In this document: positions 8,502 to 17,665 of the stretch, piece after piece | Numbering within the stretch: the first letter of the stretch is position 1 | Layout: every line of letters begins with the position of its first letter | Assembly (NCBI RefSeq): GCF_947501905.1 | Contig: NZ_CANMXL010000005.1 | Coordinates: 158,813-222,812, forward strand | Direction: 5' to 3' | Length of the DNA stretch: 64,000 bases | Origin: an uncultured Winogradskyella sp. | Lineage (GTDB): Bacteria; Bacteroidota; Bacteroidia; Flavobacteriales; Flavobacteriaceae | Notes under the pieces: generated by a model | Databases searched by the model: none | What the model was told of the DNA's origin: nothing | What the model saw: only the letters and a program-made list of their open reading frames with translations | Made by a program: the position numbers and the translations under genes

Positions 8502-11500
8502 GTGAAAAAGACATCAAATAAATATCTCATAGCAGCATTACTAATTGGTATTGCTTTTCATGGTACTTCTATATTTTTCACATTAGAAACTACTTATGAT
8601 GCTTTAATACACTTGTTTTTTGCAGACCACTACTCAAATAATTGGTTTGAACCTTGGAATCCAAAATGGTATACAGGATTTACTGTAATGAGTTACCCAC
8701 CGCTAGTACATCAATCTATCGCAGCATTATCTTTTATTGGCGGATTAAAGTTTGGCATGTTCACTGTTGCGATAATAGGAATCGTTTTATTTATTACTGG
8801 GGTATATAGATTTTCGCTACTTATTACATCTAGTAGAACCGTTGCAGGGTATACCGCAATACTCGCAGTTTTTTCGTCTTCTTTTATAGAAACACTTCAT
8901 ATTTTTGGTCAGTTACCCAGCATTATTGGTATATCCATACTCATGCACGCCTTACCAGAAATATACTTATGGCTAAAAACAGGTAAGTGGCGTTATATAG
9001 CAACCTCTTTATCTTTAATAGCAGTAACTGTTACTTCGCATCACGTTACCCCAATCTTTGGTATGATATTCTTCATTTTTCCATTAATAGGAATGGTAAT
9101 AATGGATGATGCTAGAGAGAAGGTTAATTCTATAAAAGAAGTTACAATAAAGGTATTTATCAATAGCTTTTTTAAACTCTTAAAAAGGATTATAAGCTTT
9201 GGAGTACTATCCTTAGCTATAATTATTGGATGTATTCTACCCTATTGGATAAACTCTAAGAATAACCCTATTACACAAGTACCTATTCCACATGGCTCAA
9301 GAGATAACTTTATAGAAGTCACTTCATCAGGATTGGTGTTCTTTATAATCCCTTGGGGTATTCTCCTAGTATTATTGCCATATATTTTTTATAGATACTA
9401 CAGCAAGCGACATTTATTTTTCGGGCTTTCTATTACAATGCTCTTCATCTTGGGTACTGGTGGCACAACTCCAATACCAAGATTAGTTTTAGGAGAAACT
9501 GCCTTTAATATTTTAACATTAGACCGATTTACGCTTTGGGCTTCAATAATGTCTCTACCATTATTTGGAGAGTTTGCCTGTCGCTTCATAGAAGGTGATT
9601 TAAAATTCTTAATTCAGAGTAGATTTGGAGTAGTGTTTCATAGAATATCTGGTGGTATACTTGCAGGACTCTTTTTATTCATGACCATTTTTACGATGAG
9701 CCTAGGCTATTTTAAACCCTCGCAACCGCAGAAGATTAAAATGTTGCCCATTGTAAACTTCCTAAACCAAGATCAACACGATCAGTGGCGTTATATGACC
9801 TTAGGATTTGGAGATCAAATGGCTTGGTTATCTGCACAAACCAATGCCTTATCTGTTGATGGCAATTACCATTCTGCAAGACGACTTCCTGAATTAACAA
9901 CACGACCAATAGAACGTTTGGAGAATTCAAAGTTTAAAGGCGTTGAAGGTATTGGCTCACTTCAACAGTTTTTGACAACTCCAGAAAAATATAACCTGAA
10001 ATATATATTTTCTAATGATAAGTTTTACGACCCAATTCTATACTTCTGTGGATGGCAAAGATTAAGACAATTAGAAAATGGCATTATGGTCTGGGAAAAA
10101 CTAAATGTACCACCATTATCTTCTATTTTACCAAAAGATGATGTTGCAACGTGGCAGAAAATACTGTGGGGCACAATTCCTTTTTTAACAGTAATTATAG
10201 CTTTTGTTCTAAATGTTCAATTCTTGTTAGTTCATACTCTTAAAACAAGAAAAGCTATCTTTCCAGTCTACATGAATTTTCAGAATAATTATTCAAAATT
10301 CTCAAGAAGTGTTTTACGTATTACTCACATTTGGTCTATAATTTTAGCAGTTATAGTCGTCTACGGCATATATCTGTTTTATTTAAAAAATGAATCACAT
10401 CATTCTCCTGAAAATGCAGTTTTAGCCTATTATGACGCGCTTGATTTTAAAGAGTTTGAAAAGGCTCATAGTTTGATTAACCCAAAAAGTGAATTGTCTA
10501 TCTCACAATACATGTTAGAAATATCTGTAACAGACGGATTGTTGAGTTCATATGCAAAACTAGAATCTCTAAAAACAGAAACCATCAGCCAAACAAATGA
10601 TTTGGCAAGTCTAAAAGTTATAACAGATTGGATAACACCGTTAGAGAAAATTGAAAAAATCGACTTCAAGAAGCTTATTAAAATCAATGATAAATGGTAT
10701 TTACAACCAGAAGATAAACCTAGTGATCTTCCACCTGACCAATTATATTCTGATAATAAAACAGCTTATTTTAATCAAGGTAGAAGACGCATAACAACAG
10801 AACAAACACATCACGAAGATGTATTAAAACAGCCTGTACTCGAAATATTAGATGCCAAACTTGTAAAATATAAAGGCAGCTATGCTATCATTGGCGAAAT
10901 TCAAAATATTGACAACGTCCCTTCTGATGTGGTTTTAAAAGGCACGTTATACAACGACAATAATAAAGAGCTAGCTACATACAATGCTAAATATCATTTA
11001 AAACATAAGCTATTGCCTAAGGAAGTTAGTTCTTTTAGAATAAATTTTGAAGGCATTGCCTGGTCTAAAACCAAAGATTCCATACCTAACACATTTGATC
11101 CAGATGAGTTTACACCAGTTGAATTAGAAGAACAACCTACAAAATTCAATTTGCAAGCAGCTGGAAACGTTTCAGGGGCTGATTTATTTAAAAACACAGC
11201 CGTTTCTGTCACTAAAAAAGGAGATAAGTATTTACATGGTAATATTATTAATACCGGAACTGAAGAAGTAACGATACCTCAGCTTTTAATCTCTTATTAC
11301 TCTGAAGACAAAAAATTAAAATGGGTTGATCATTTATTTTTGGAAGAAGGTTTACGTCAACAACGAAAACAATCATTTAAATATGAATTAATTAATGACG
11401 CTCCCCTAAAAGTCATAACTAACGATATGAGTAATTGTTTTGTAAATGGCTTACCTAACGAAGCCATTTCGAATAAAATCATATCCAATCGGATTATAAA

Positions 11501-11591
11501 TCATAATAAAGAAGAGCTTCAAACCATTAGTCATAAAAAATATGATTTTATAAAAATTGAAATAAACACTTATATAGGCAATCCAAATTAA
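8502..11591 (+). CDS. GT-C-like membrane glycosyltransferase (6-pyruvoyl-tetrahydropterin-synthase-related membrane domain) with NTF2-like and Ig-like tail
   Basis: 1029 residues, starting at GTG (an ATG at 8477 is followed at once by a stop). Residues 1-405 contain about ten membrane segments with a first-loop acidic/His motif (TTYDALIHLFFADHYSNNWF), as in polyprenyl-phosphate-dependent GT-C enzymes and PTPS-related membrane proteins. A soluble region follows, then membrane segments near 547-570 and 608-626. An NTF2-like domain (about 635-745, ENAVLAYYDALDF to KWYLQPEDKP) and beta-rich domains to the end face the periplasm. The likely role is to transfer sugar from the lipid donor made by the REC-GT2 enzyme to the exported polysaccharide. 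It is the first gene of a three-gene operon and overlaps the next by 1 base (TAATG). Confidence 0.7.
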   Translation: MKKTSNKYLIAALLIGIAFHGTSIFFTLETTYDALIHLFFADHYSNNWFEPWNPKWYTGFTVMSYPPLVHQSIAALSFIGGLKFGMFTVAIIGIVLFITGVYRFSLLITSSRTVAGYTAILAVFSSSFIETLHIFGQLPSIIGISILMHALPEIYLWLKTGKWRYIATSLSLIAVTVTSHHVTPIFGMIFFIFPLIGMVIMDDAREKVNSIKEVTIKVFINSFFKLLKRIISFGVLSLAIIIGCILPYWINSKNNPITQVPIPHGSRDNFIEVTSSGLVFFIIPWGILLVLLPYIFYRYYSKRHLFFGLSITMLFILGTGGTTPIPRLVLGETAFNILTLDRFTLWASIMSLPLFGEFACRFIEGDLKFLIQSRFGVVFHRISGGILAGLFLFMTIFTMSLGYFKPSQPQKIKMLPIVNFLNQDQHDQWRYMTLGFGDQMAWLSAQTNALSVDGNYHSARRLPELTTRPIERLENSKFKGVEGIGSLQQFLTTPEKYNLKYIFSNDKFYDPILYFCGWQRLRQLENGIMVWEKLNVPPLSSILPKDDVATWQKILWGTIPFLTVIIAFVLNVQFLLVHTLKTRKAIFPVYMNFQNNYSKFSRSVLRITHIWSIILAVIVVYGIYLFYLKNESHHSPENAVLAYYDALDFKEFEKAHSLINPKSELSISQYMLEISVTDGLLSSYAKLESLKTETISQTNDLASLKVITDWITPLEKIEKIDFKKLIKINDKWYLQPEDKPSDLPPDQLYSDNKTAYFNQGRRRITTEQTHHEDVLKQPVLEILDAKLVKYKGSYAIIGEIQNIDNVPSDVVLKGTLYNDNNKELATYNAKYHLKHKLLPKEVSSFRINFEGIAWSKTKDSIPNTFDPDEFTPVELEEQPTKFNLQAAGNVSGADLFKNTAVSVTKKGDKYLHGNIINTGTEEVTIPQLLISYYSEDKKLKWVDHLFLEEGLRQQRKQSFKYELINDAPLKVITNDMSNCFVNGLPNEAISNKIISNRIINHNKEELQTISHKKYDFIKIEINTYIGNPN

Positions 11592-12805
11592 TGACACTAA
11601 AACACATTTACATATCGGTAATTGCAGTTGTAATAATTGCCTTAACTACATTACAAAACGACAAGTCTAAGGAAACGTATAGTTTAAAGACAGAGGTTGC
11701 CCCAGTTTTTGCGGGAGATGTTATAATCTTGGAGTTTAGTTCTAACTCAAACAATATGGTTCAGTTATATTGTTCTAATAGCTATGGTTCTGTACTTCTT
11801 AGTCCAGATATAGAAAATAAGGTGTTGAAATTTCATATTCCAGAATCAATTGCTAAAAAATCTGGTGTTTTAAATTGGCAACTTATTACTGCAACAAATC
11901 CTCTTGAAGGAAAAATTATTGTTAAACCAAAGCCATCAATAAAAACTATAGAAAGCTATCTAGGACCACCAAGTATAGAAGCTGGCGGAACAGATTATAC
12001 CATGCTTGTTGTTATCCCTACCGATGACCTAGATAATCCGTTGGCTGACAGTACCAAAGTACAGGTCAAACATCAATTTTTAGATAATCAGGCGAATGAT
12101 TTGATATTCACTAAAAACGGATTTGCTTACAAGAATATCTATTCTTACCAACCTAGCGGACGCATCTTAATTAGTTCAGAAAGTTTAGGACTTAGCTCTA
12201 AAGAATATGACGTGAATGTTATGCCTGCAATTCCAACAGATTTCTCTATTGAAGCACAACGTATTCATGACTATGCAGATAGCAATCAAATTACAACCTT
12301 TGAAACCTCTATTCTTAAAGATAGATTTAATAATGTAATCAGTGATGGCACCTTTGTCAATTTTTACATCACTGACAAAAATGGTAATAAAACAGTTACT
12401 TCTGGTGCTTCCATTAATGGCATAGCCAAATCTAAAATCTTACATCCTGATCACGAAGACCAATGGACTGTAAAAGCATATATAGAAGGTATGGCAAATA
12501 GCGATAGTATAACCTTAGACTACAAACAAGCTGTTTCCGATTTTGAAGTTGCCTTTTCTGAGGGTAACAGAATAATCAATGTTGGACCACTACAAAGTTT
12601 TATGAATCAGAAAATACCTGATGGATTAGTAGTTAAGCTTAAAGTTTATACCAACGATAATATTATTGATGAATTATCACAAGAAAGCTATAATGGATAT
12701 GTAAAATTTAAACTCAACGAAGACAGATTCTCTGCAACCAAATACAACTTTGTAATTGAAACTGCAGGCATTACCAAATCTTACAACAACATCACTTATG
12801 AGTAG
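11591..12805 (+). CDS. Periplasmic Ig-like domain protein of the polysaccharide operon
   Basis: 404 residues: an N-terminal membrane anchor or signal (IYISVIAVVIIALTTL), then a beta-rich chain that looks like three or four Ig/Big-type domains. One has the invasin/Big_1-type phrase DRFNNVISDGTFVNFYI with KNGNKTVTSGASINGIAK. There are no catalytic motifs. It starts within the stop codon of the GT-C-like gene and overlaps the glycoside hydrolase gene by 8 bp, so the three are translationally coupled. A structural or polymer-guiding role in the periplasm is inferred from context. Confidence 0.7.
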   Translation: MTLKHIYISVIAVVIIALTTLQNDKSKETYSLKTEVAPVFAGDVIILEFSSNSNNMVQLYCSNSYGSVLLSPDIENKVLKFHIPESIAKKSGVLNWQLITATNPLEGKIIVKPKPSIKTIESYLGPPSIEAGGTDYTMLVVIPTDDLDNPLADSTKVQVKHQFLDNQANDLIFTKNGFAYKNIYSYQPSGRILISSESLGLSSKEYDVNVMPAIPTDFSIEAQRIHDYADSNQITTFETSILKDRFNNVISDGTFVNFYITDKNGNKTVTSGASINGIAKSKILHPDHEDQWTVKAYIEGMANSDSITLDYKQAVSDFEVAFSEGNRIINVGPLQSFMNQKIPDGLVVKLKVYTNDNIIDELSQESYNGYVKFKLNEDRFSATKYNFVIETAGITKSYNNITYE

Positions 12806-14318
12806 CATAAATAAAAACATACTCCGCGGTGTAATCCTTTTAATCTACATAGTAATTATGGCATTAGTTATTTACGGGATAGCAGCGATTTTCTCATATC
12901 TAAATACTGGCGCAGACCGAAGTACAATGTTGCATACCGAAATTAAACAGGTAGACCAATACTTGCCAGAGTTTAACTGGGAACCGCTAAATAATGAAGG
13001 CAGACCAATGGACCAGCAAACTCTCAAGGCCATTGAGGATGATTACTTGGATGCTTGGTACGTTAAGTACATTTCATACAAAACAAATACAAAAACCGGT
13101 ATAGAAGATTATTACACAAAAAGTGCACGCCTAAATATTTTTAATATTATAGATCAAAATACCACCTCCCAAACTACAATTGAAGGTACAAGTCTTGCTC
13201 ACAATCCTAATCTAGAATTTTTTAGTGAAGATGGACAAATGGTAGTTATCACAGATAAAGATGTTATTGAATACAAACGCATTTATAAAGGCGACAAATT
13301 TATAACAGAGATAAATGAAATATCTACATATAAAGTCACACTCTTATTAGAAGACGGATTTTGGAGAATAAGACATTTGGTGAAATCTAAAAGTGATTTT
13401 TATTATCCTAAAAGCAGTGATAATACTTTTTTAGTCAACAACATAAAAGGCATTAACTATTACCCTAAGGATACGCCTTGGGATATATATGGCAAAAACT
13501 TTGATGCATTTGTAATCTCTAAAGACTTTGAAATTATTAAAAATGCTGGCCTTAACAGTGTCAGACTTTTTGTTCCGTATGAAGATTTTGGAAAGTCCAA
13601 TGTTAAAATTGATAAATTGAAAAGGTTATCTAAAGTCCTAGACATTGCGGAAAGTAAAAACCTGAAGGTGTTAGTAACACTATTTGATTTTTATGGAGAC
13701 TATTCTGTTTTAGACTGGACATTGAACCAAAAGCATGTAAAGATTATAATCAACCATATTAAAAATCATAAAGCACTTATGGGTTGGGATATAAAAAACG
13801 AGCCTAATTTAGATTTCGAATCTAGAGGAAAAGGCTTGGTGCAAGCTTGGTTAGACAAAATGATAGATTTGGTAAAATTTAACGACCCTAATCACCCTAT
13901 AACTATTGGTTGGTCAAATAAAGAAAATGCTAATTTATTAGCCGATAAATTAGACTTTATATCATTTCACTATTACGAAGATTTAGAAAAATTGTCTGAC
14001 AGCTACACTTCATTAAAATCAAAGATTAAGGATAAGCCAATCGTAATTACAGAGTTTGGTATGTCATCGTATGATGGCATTTGGAATCCTACAGGTAACA
14101 GTGAAAAAGACCAAGCAAATTATCACAAAGCTATACAAGACATCTTTACTGCAAATAAAATTCAATTTATGTCTTGGACATTATACGATTTTGAGAAAAT
14201 ACCTAAGGAAGTCGTTGGTAGACTTCCTTGGAGACAAAACGTGCAAAAGCATTTTGGTTTTATAGATAAAAATGGGGCAAAAAAGGCATCCTATAAATAT
14301 ATCTCATCTAGTAAATAA
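12798..14318 (+). CDS. Membrane-anchored glycoside hydrolase (GH5-like TIM barrel) with NTF2-like domain
   Basis: I take the ATG at 12798 (MSSINKNILRG), overlapping the upstream stop; an in-frame ATG at 12756 would overlap by 50 bp and is less likely. Residues 9-35 are a membrane anchor and 55-195 an NTF2-like domain (ending EDGFWRIRHLVK). From about 210 there is a (beta/alpha)8 hydrolase domain with INYYP, GLNSVRLFVPYEDF, acid/base E in GWDIKNEPN, FHYYED and nucleophile E in IVITEFGMSS. This resembles GH5/GH2-type retaining enzymes. Anchored periplasmic hydrolases that trim nascent polymer are usual in exopolysaccharide operons. The 3' end overlaps the convergent GT4 gene by 11 bp. Confidence 0.82.
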   Translation: MSSINKNILRGVILLIYIVIMALVIYGIAAIFSYLNTGADRSTMLHTEIKQVDQYLPEFNWEPLNNEGRPMDQQTLKAIEDDYLDAWYVKYISYKTNTKTGIEDYYTKSARLNIFNIIDQNTTSQTTIEGTSLAHNPNLEFFSEDGQMVVITDKDVIEYKRIYKGDKFITEINEISTYKVTLLLEDGFWRIRHLVKSKSDFYYPKSSDNTFLVNNIKGINYYPKDTPWDIYGKNFDAFVISKDFEIIKNAGLNSVRLFVPYEDFGKSNVKIDKLKRLSKVLDIAESKNLKVLVTLFDFYGDYSVLDWTLNQKHVKIIINHIKNHKALMGWDIKNEPNLDFESRGKGLVQAWLDKMIDLVKFNDPNHPITIGWSNKENANLLADKLDFISFHYYEDLEKLSDSYTSLKSKIKDKPIVITEFGMSSYDGIWNPTGNSEKDQANYHKAIQDIFTANKIQFMSWTLYDFEKIPKEVVGRLPWRQNVQKHFGFIDKNGAKKASYKYISSSK

Positions 14319-15519
14319 CTTCTTGAGCATTACTCAATATTGACTCGTTTTTGATAATAGTTTCAAACTCTTCAATATACATCTGAGCAATTTTTGACAT
14401 TGGGTGCGCAGTAGCAGCTTTGTAATTAGTTTTAGCAATATGTAATCTATGTGCTTCATTGGTTACTAATATTTCGATAGCATAAGCTAAACTTTTAACG
14501 CTTGTTGGTTCAAAAAACTCTCCTAAATAACCTTCATCTTGCACTAGTAAGGCTAAATCTCCTAAATCTGGCATAACCACAGCTTTTCCATAACTACCTG
14601 CTTGATGTAAAACTCCTGAGCTTCCAGTTGTAGAAGTGTACGGAAAAACGACAACAGCACTTTCATTAAATATTACAGGTACATCTTCTTCTTCAACATA
14701 ACCTGTAAACCTTACTTTTGGCACATGCTTATAGTCTTCTTCAACTTGTGCCAAATATCCTGGTACATTTGGATTATCTGTACCAGCTATTACAACTTCC
14801 AAATCTAAACCTGTTGATTTTCTTACCATCTCAACAGCTTCAATCATACCTTCTACTTTTTTGTAGGTACCAAATTTTCCAAAAGTCATAATTTGTAATG
14901 GCCCTTGAGGTAAGTTATAATCTGGTTCAATAGGAATTTCAAAAGTACCATGAGGTATTAATTTTACATTTGAGGCATTGTATTTTTCTTCAAGGATATC
15001 AACATATTTTTGCATAGTAACTGCTACAATATCTGCCTGCAATATGAATTTTGTAAGCGTAGCACCAATAAATCCGTAGATCTTCTGCATCATTTTATTT
15101 GATGTAAATCCTGCACTTCCTAAATCTACCTCTTCAAGTATATTATGTAACAATACGATATTAGGAATCTTCTTGAGCTTACAAACTAAGGGCAATAATA
15201 AGCCTAATGCTGCAGCAATTTTTTTATCACCAAATTTCATGAACTGCAAGTTGAACAATACAGAGTCTGGCTTTGTTTTATTAATGGCTTTTGTTACTGA
15301 AAAGATGTTTGTATAGCTATTAAAAGACCAACATTCTTTTACCGTAATCTTACAACCTTCTTCTGTAAAAGTGATGTCCTTTGCACCTTCAGTTCTATCA
15401 GTTAATAAAATTAACTCCGTTACCTCTTTATTTTTTCTAAACTGCTTTACCAAGTGGTATGCATACTCATTTAAAGTAACTTTACTTGGCGGGTATGCTG
15501 TTACGATTGCTAGTTTCAT
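14308..15519 (-). CDS. GT4 family glycosyltransferase
   Basis: 403 residues with a GT-B fold. The N-terminal acceptor domain begins MKLAIVTAYPPSK and the C-terminal domain has QIMTFGKFGTYKKVEGMIEA, VEVVIAGTD-like and VRFTGYVEEEDVP. The donor-site segment reads TGSSGVLHQAGSYGKAVV, where canonical GT4 enzymes have an EAMA Glu; here His-Gln precedes the Ala, so the donor site is atypical. It is cytoplasmic and is the most likely chain-building enzyme of the locus, in the position PelF has in Pel systems. Site B lies 75 bp upstream, so it has its own promoter separate from the flippase. Confidence 0.85.
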   Translation of the reverse strand: MKLAIVTAYPPSKVTLNEYAYHLVKQFRKNKEVTELILLTDRTEGAKDITFTEEGCKITVKECWSFNSYTNIFSVTKAINKTKPDSVLFNLQFMKFGDKKIAAALGLLLPLVCKLKKIPNIVLLHNILEEVDLGSAGFTSNKMMQKIYGFIGATLTKFILQADIVAVTMQKYVDILEEKYNASNVKLIPHGTFEIPIEPDYNLPQGPLQIMTFGKFGTYKKVEGMIEAVEMVRKSTGLDLEVVIAGTDNPNVPGYLAQVEEDYKHVPKVRFTGYVEEEDVPVIFNESAVVVFPYTSTTGSSGVLHQAGSYGKAVVMPDLGDLALLVQDEGYLGEFFEPTSVKSLAYAIEILVTNEAHRLHIAKTNYKAATAHPMSKIAQMYIEEFETIIKNESILSNAQEVIY

Positions 15520-15557
15520 AATATTGTTTTTATAATTGTAATTTCTTATTTACACTA

Positions 15558-15648
15558 CAAATTTGCAGCTAAAAAATCATTAAAATTGTTTGGTGTAGTC
15601 GGATTACATTTTACTGTAGACGAATAGTAATTAGCTTCAGATTAGCTT
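15558..15648 (-). promoter_or_regulatory. LytTR-type repeat site B (GT4 promoter)
   Basis: On the plus strand, direct repeats start at 15594 (TGTAGTCGGATTA), 15615 (TGTAGACGAATAG) and, weaker, 15636 (TTCAGATTAGCTT), each 21 bp apart; the last overlaps the flippase stop codon. The -10-like element on the minus strand is CAAATTTG (15565-15558, one mismatch to TAnnTTTG), 29 bp from the first repeat. The GT4 ATG is at 15519. Confidence 0.72.
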
Positions 15649-16892
15649 TTTTTCTTGAAAATATTTTCGCCTTTAAAAAATAAAACTTGTATAACTAAAA
15701 GCAATGCCATTGCTACTATTTGCATGTGTACAACTTGCTCCAGAGTATCGTGATAGAATACAACTAATAACATTTGAAGCATACCAAAAACTCCCGAGAT
15801 AACAACAGGTACATATTTATCTAAAGACAAATAGTAATACGCAAATATGTTGGAGATGGCAAACATAGATGTAGCGATAGCATATTTCCATAATAATGGT
15901 GCCATAGCAACATATTGTTCTCCAAATAATAGTTGTATAATTAGTTCTGGAAAGGTCAAGCACGTCATAACTATAATAGCAGATATTAAAGCGATATACC
16001 CAACATATTTAAATAAAACTGAAGCTGTTTCTCTTCCTTCTCTTTTAAGTTCTACAACGGCTGGCAAAAGTAGCATCACAAACATCCAAGCGATAAAGTA
16101 AACGATGCGACCAATTAATGCTAATGATGCATATAAACCTGCTTCATAAGAGTCGAAATAATGCTTTACCAATAGTATATCGCTATTGTTTATAATGATT
16201 TGAGTTAACTCGTAAAAAGCTGTCAGCAAGAAGAAGTTTTTAATCTGCTTACTATATTTTGACTCTAACGGGATAAGTTTCTTGACACTAATATATTTTG
16301 CTTTAAAAGGAAATAATCCAAAAACAAAAGACACTACAATTCCAATAGCTATAACTGCTGAAGATTGAATATTAAAAACCAAAATCAAACCTAGTGTTAT
16401 TAGCAAACGGCTTAACATTTCACCTTGATACGTTATAGAAAGTGATTTATAGGCTTTTTTGCCTTGATAGCTTCCGCGATTAACACTCATCAAAAAATAA
16501 AGTGGAACACCACAACCAAATATGACAAACATAGTCGAAGATGATGTATTAAATAGTGCTTGCAATTGAGAAGCACAGGCAACAATAATAGCTCCCAATA
16601 ATAGACCCCCAAAAAACGCCTGCTTATAAACCTTGGCAATGAAATTCTTGAAGATTTCGTTTTCAAAAAGCACTGAGAATTTTGCAGTCACCAATTGAAA
16701 TGTCATTGCCATGAAAGACAACACCAGTAAAAATGTGATAAGCACTGCCGCATCTGCAAATTGACTAGGACCAAGTAAACGACCCAAAATAAGATTGTAT
16801 AGATAGTTACCACCGTTTACTGCCAATACACTTAGCATAAATAGTTGCTCTGGTGTAAGTCTTTTTGATTTTATAGCTGCTAATATCTGCAT
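15642..16892 (-). CDS. Polysaccharide flippase (Wzx/PelG-like, MOP superfamily)
   Basis: 416 residues, almost entirely hydrophobic, with about 12 predicted membrane segments. The N-terminal region GGNYLYNLILGRLLGPSQFADAAVL is typical of the polysaccharide transport/oligosaccharide flippase family of MOP exporters. It should move lipid-linked or free polymer across the inner membrane. It lies 29 bp after the second STAS gene in a STAS-STAS-flippase operon, and its stop overlaps the farthest repeat of the GT4 promoter. Confidence 0.85.
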   Translation of the reverse strand: MQILAAIKSKRLTPEQLFMLSVLAVNGGNYLYNLILGRLLGPSQFADAAVLITFLLVLSFMAMTFQLVTAKFSVLFENEIFKNFIAKVYKQAFFGGLLLGAIIVACASQLQALFNTSSSTMFVIFGCGVPLYFLMSVNRGSYQGKKAYKSLSITYQGEMLSRLLITLGLILVFNIQSSAVIAIGIVVSFVFGLFPFKAKYISVKKLIPLESKYSKQIKNFFLLTAFYELTQIIINNSDILLVKHYFDSYEAGLYASLALIGRIVYFIAWMFVMLLLPAVVELKREGRETASVLFKYVGYIALISAIIVMTCLTFPELIIQLLFGEQYVAMAPLLWKYAIATSMFAISNIFAYYYLSLDKYVPVVISGVFGMLQMLLVVFYHDTLEQVVHMQIVAMALLLVIQVLFFKGENIFKKKS

Positions 16893-16921
16893 GGCTTTAT
16901 GATTTATCTTTTTAGTAATTT

Positions 16922-17203
16922 TTATGCTGCTGCAACTGTAAAAGGAAATGCTTCGTATAATTTTTTACTACGATTACCTTCTATAAAAAAGGCACAATCC
17001 TTATAAATTGCATTGGTATATAAGGCGTGTATTGCCTTAATGCCATCTTCGTCTATATCTGTTAAAAACTGAACATCAATGGTAAGTTGTTTGTCTTGAT
17101 TCATAATCAGTTCGCAATGCGCTTGGAAGCTCTTTGCTGTATTCACTGTCAATGCACCTTGTACTTCATATATTCCGTTATTTTCTTTTATTGTAATTGC
17201 CAT
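16922..17203 (-). CDS. STAS-domain protein, phospho-site replaced by acidic residues
   Basis: 93 residues forming a single STAS (anti-sigma-factor antagonist-like) domain: ITIKENNGIYEVQGALTV, QLTIDVQF, then LTDIDEDGIKAIHALY. The loop that carries the phosphorylatable Ser/Thr in SpoIIAA-type proteins reads DEDG, so it cannot be phosphorylated there and may mimic the phosphorylated state. It is a paralogue of the upstream gene, 26 bp away, with the same ends (MA.TIKENNG and AA). It probably works by protein-protein contact with the polysaccharide machinery. Confidence 0.82.
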   Translation of the reverse strand: MAITIKENNGIYEVQGALTVNTAKSFQAHCELIMNQDKQLTIDVQFLTDIDEDGIKAIHALYTNAIYKDCAFFIEGNRSKKLYEAFPFTVAAA

Positions 17204-17229
17204 AATATTTTGGTTTTATTAATTAGTTA

Positions 17230-17511
17230 CTAAGCAGCGATTGTAGTACTTCTGATGTCGTCATAGATATCTTTACAACCTGTACCAACCACATAAAATT
17301 TTCTCTGACTAGTCATCGCTTTAGCAAATAGTGCTTTAATAGCTCGCATGCCATTAGTATCAATGAAGCTTGTTTTTTCTATATCGATAGTTAGTTCTCC
17401 ATATGCTTTAAGTAGCATTTGACAATGCAATTGAAAGTGTTTTGCTGTGTATGCATTTAATGCACCTTCTATCTGATAAGTACCATTGTTTTCTTTAATT
17501 GTAAGAGCCAT
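17230..17511 (-). CDS. STAS-domain protein with Thr at the switch position
   Basis: 93 residues, single STAS domain, first gene of the STAS-STAS-flippase operon. The switch loop reads SFIDTNGMRAIKALF, with Thr where anti-sigma antagonists carry the phosphorylated Ser/Thr. The paralogue at 16922 has Glu-Asp around this point. No anti-sigma kinase or phosphatase gene is present in the window, so a classical partner switch cannot be shown. Site C lies 77 bp upstream. Confidence 0.83.
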   Translation of the reverse strand: MALTIKENNGTYQIEGALNAYTAKHFQLHCQMLLKAYGELTIDIEKTSFIDTNGMRAIKALFAKAMTSQRKFYVVGTGCKDIYDDIRSTTIAA

Positions 17512-17551
17512 AGTTTCTAAATTTTTTAAGGTTTCACATTCATTTCTGACT

Positions 17552-17621
17552 CAAATATCTTTAGTATTTCCATGTATGCGCATTCTATTTCGTCGGATGG
17601 TCGTTTGCTGTAGATGAATGA
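17552..17621 (-). promoter_or_regulatory. LytTR-type repeat site C (STAS operon / TPR exporter)
   Basis: On the plus strand two direct repeats start at 17588 (TTTCGTCGGATGG) and 17609 (TGTAGATGAATGA), 21 bp apart. A -10-like GATATTTG lies on the minus strand at 17559-17552, 29 bp away. The divergent TPR-barrel gene starts at 17666 and has TAACTTG at 17637-17643 as a possible -10, so one site may serve both directions. Confidence 0.72.
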
Positions 17622-17665
17622 AGCGGTCTTCGTCCGTAACTTGCAATTAGTTAAATACAATAGAT

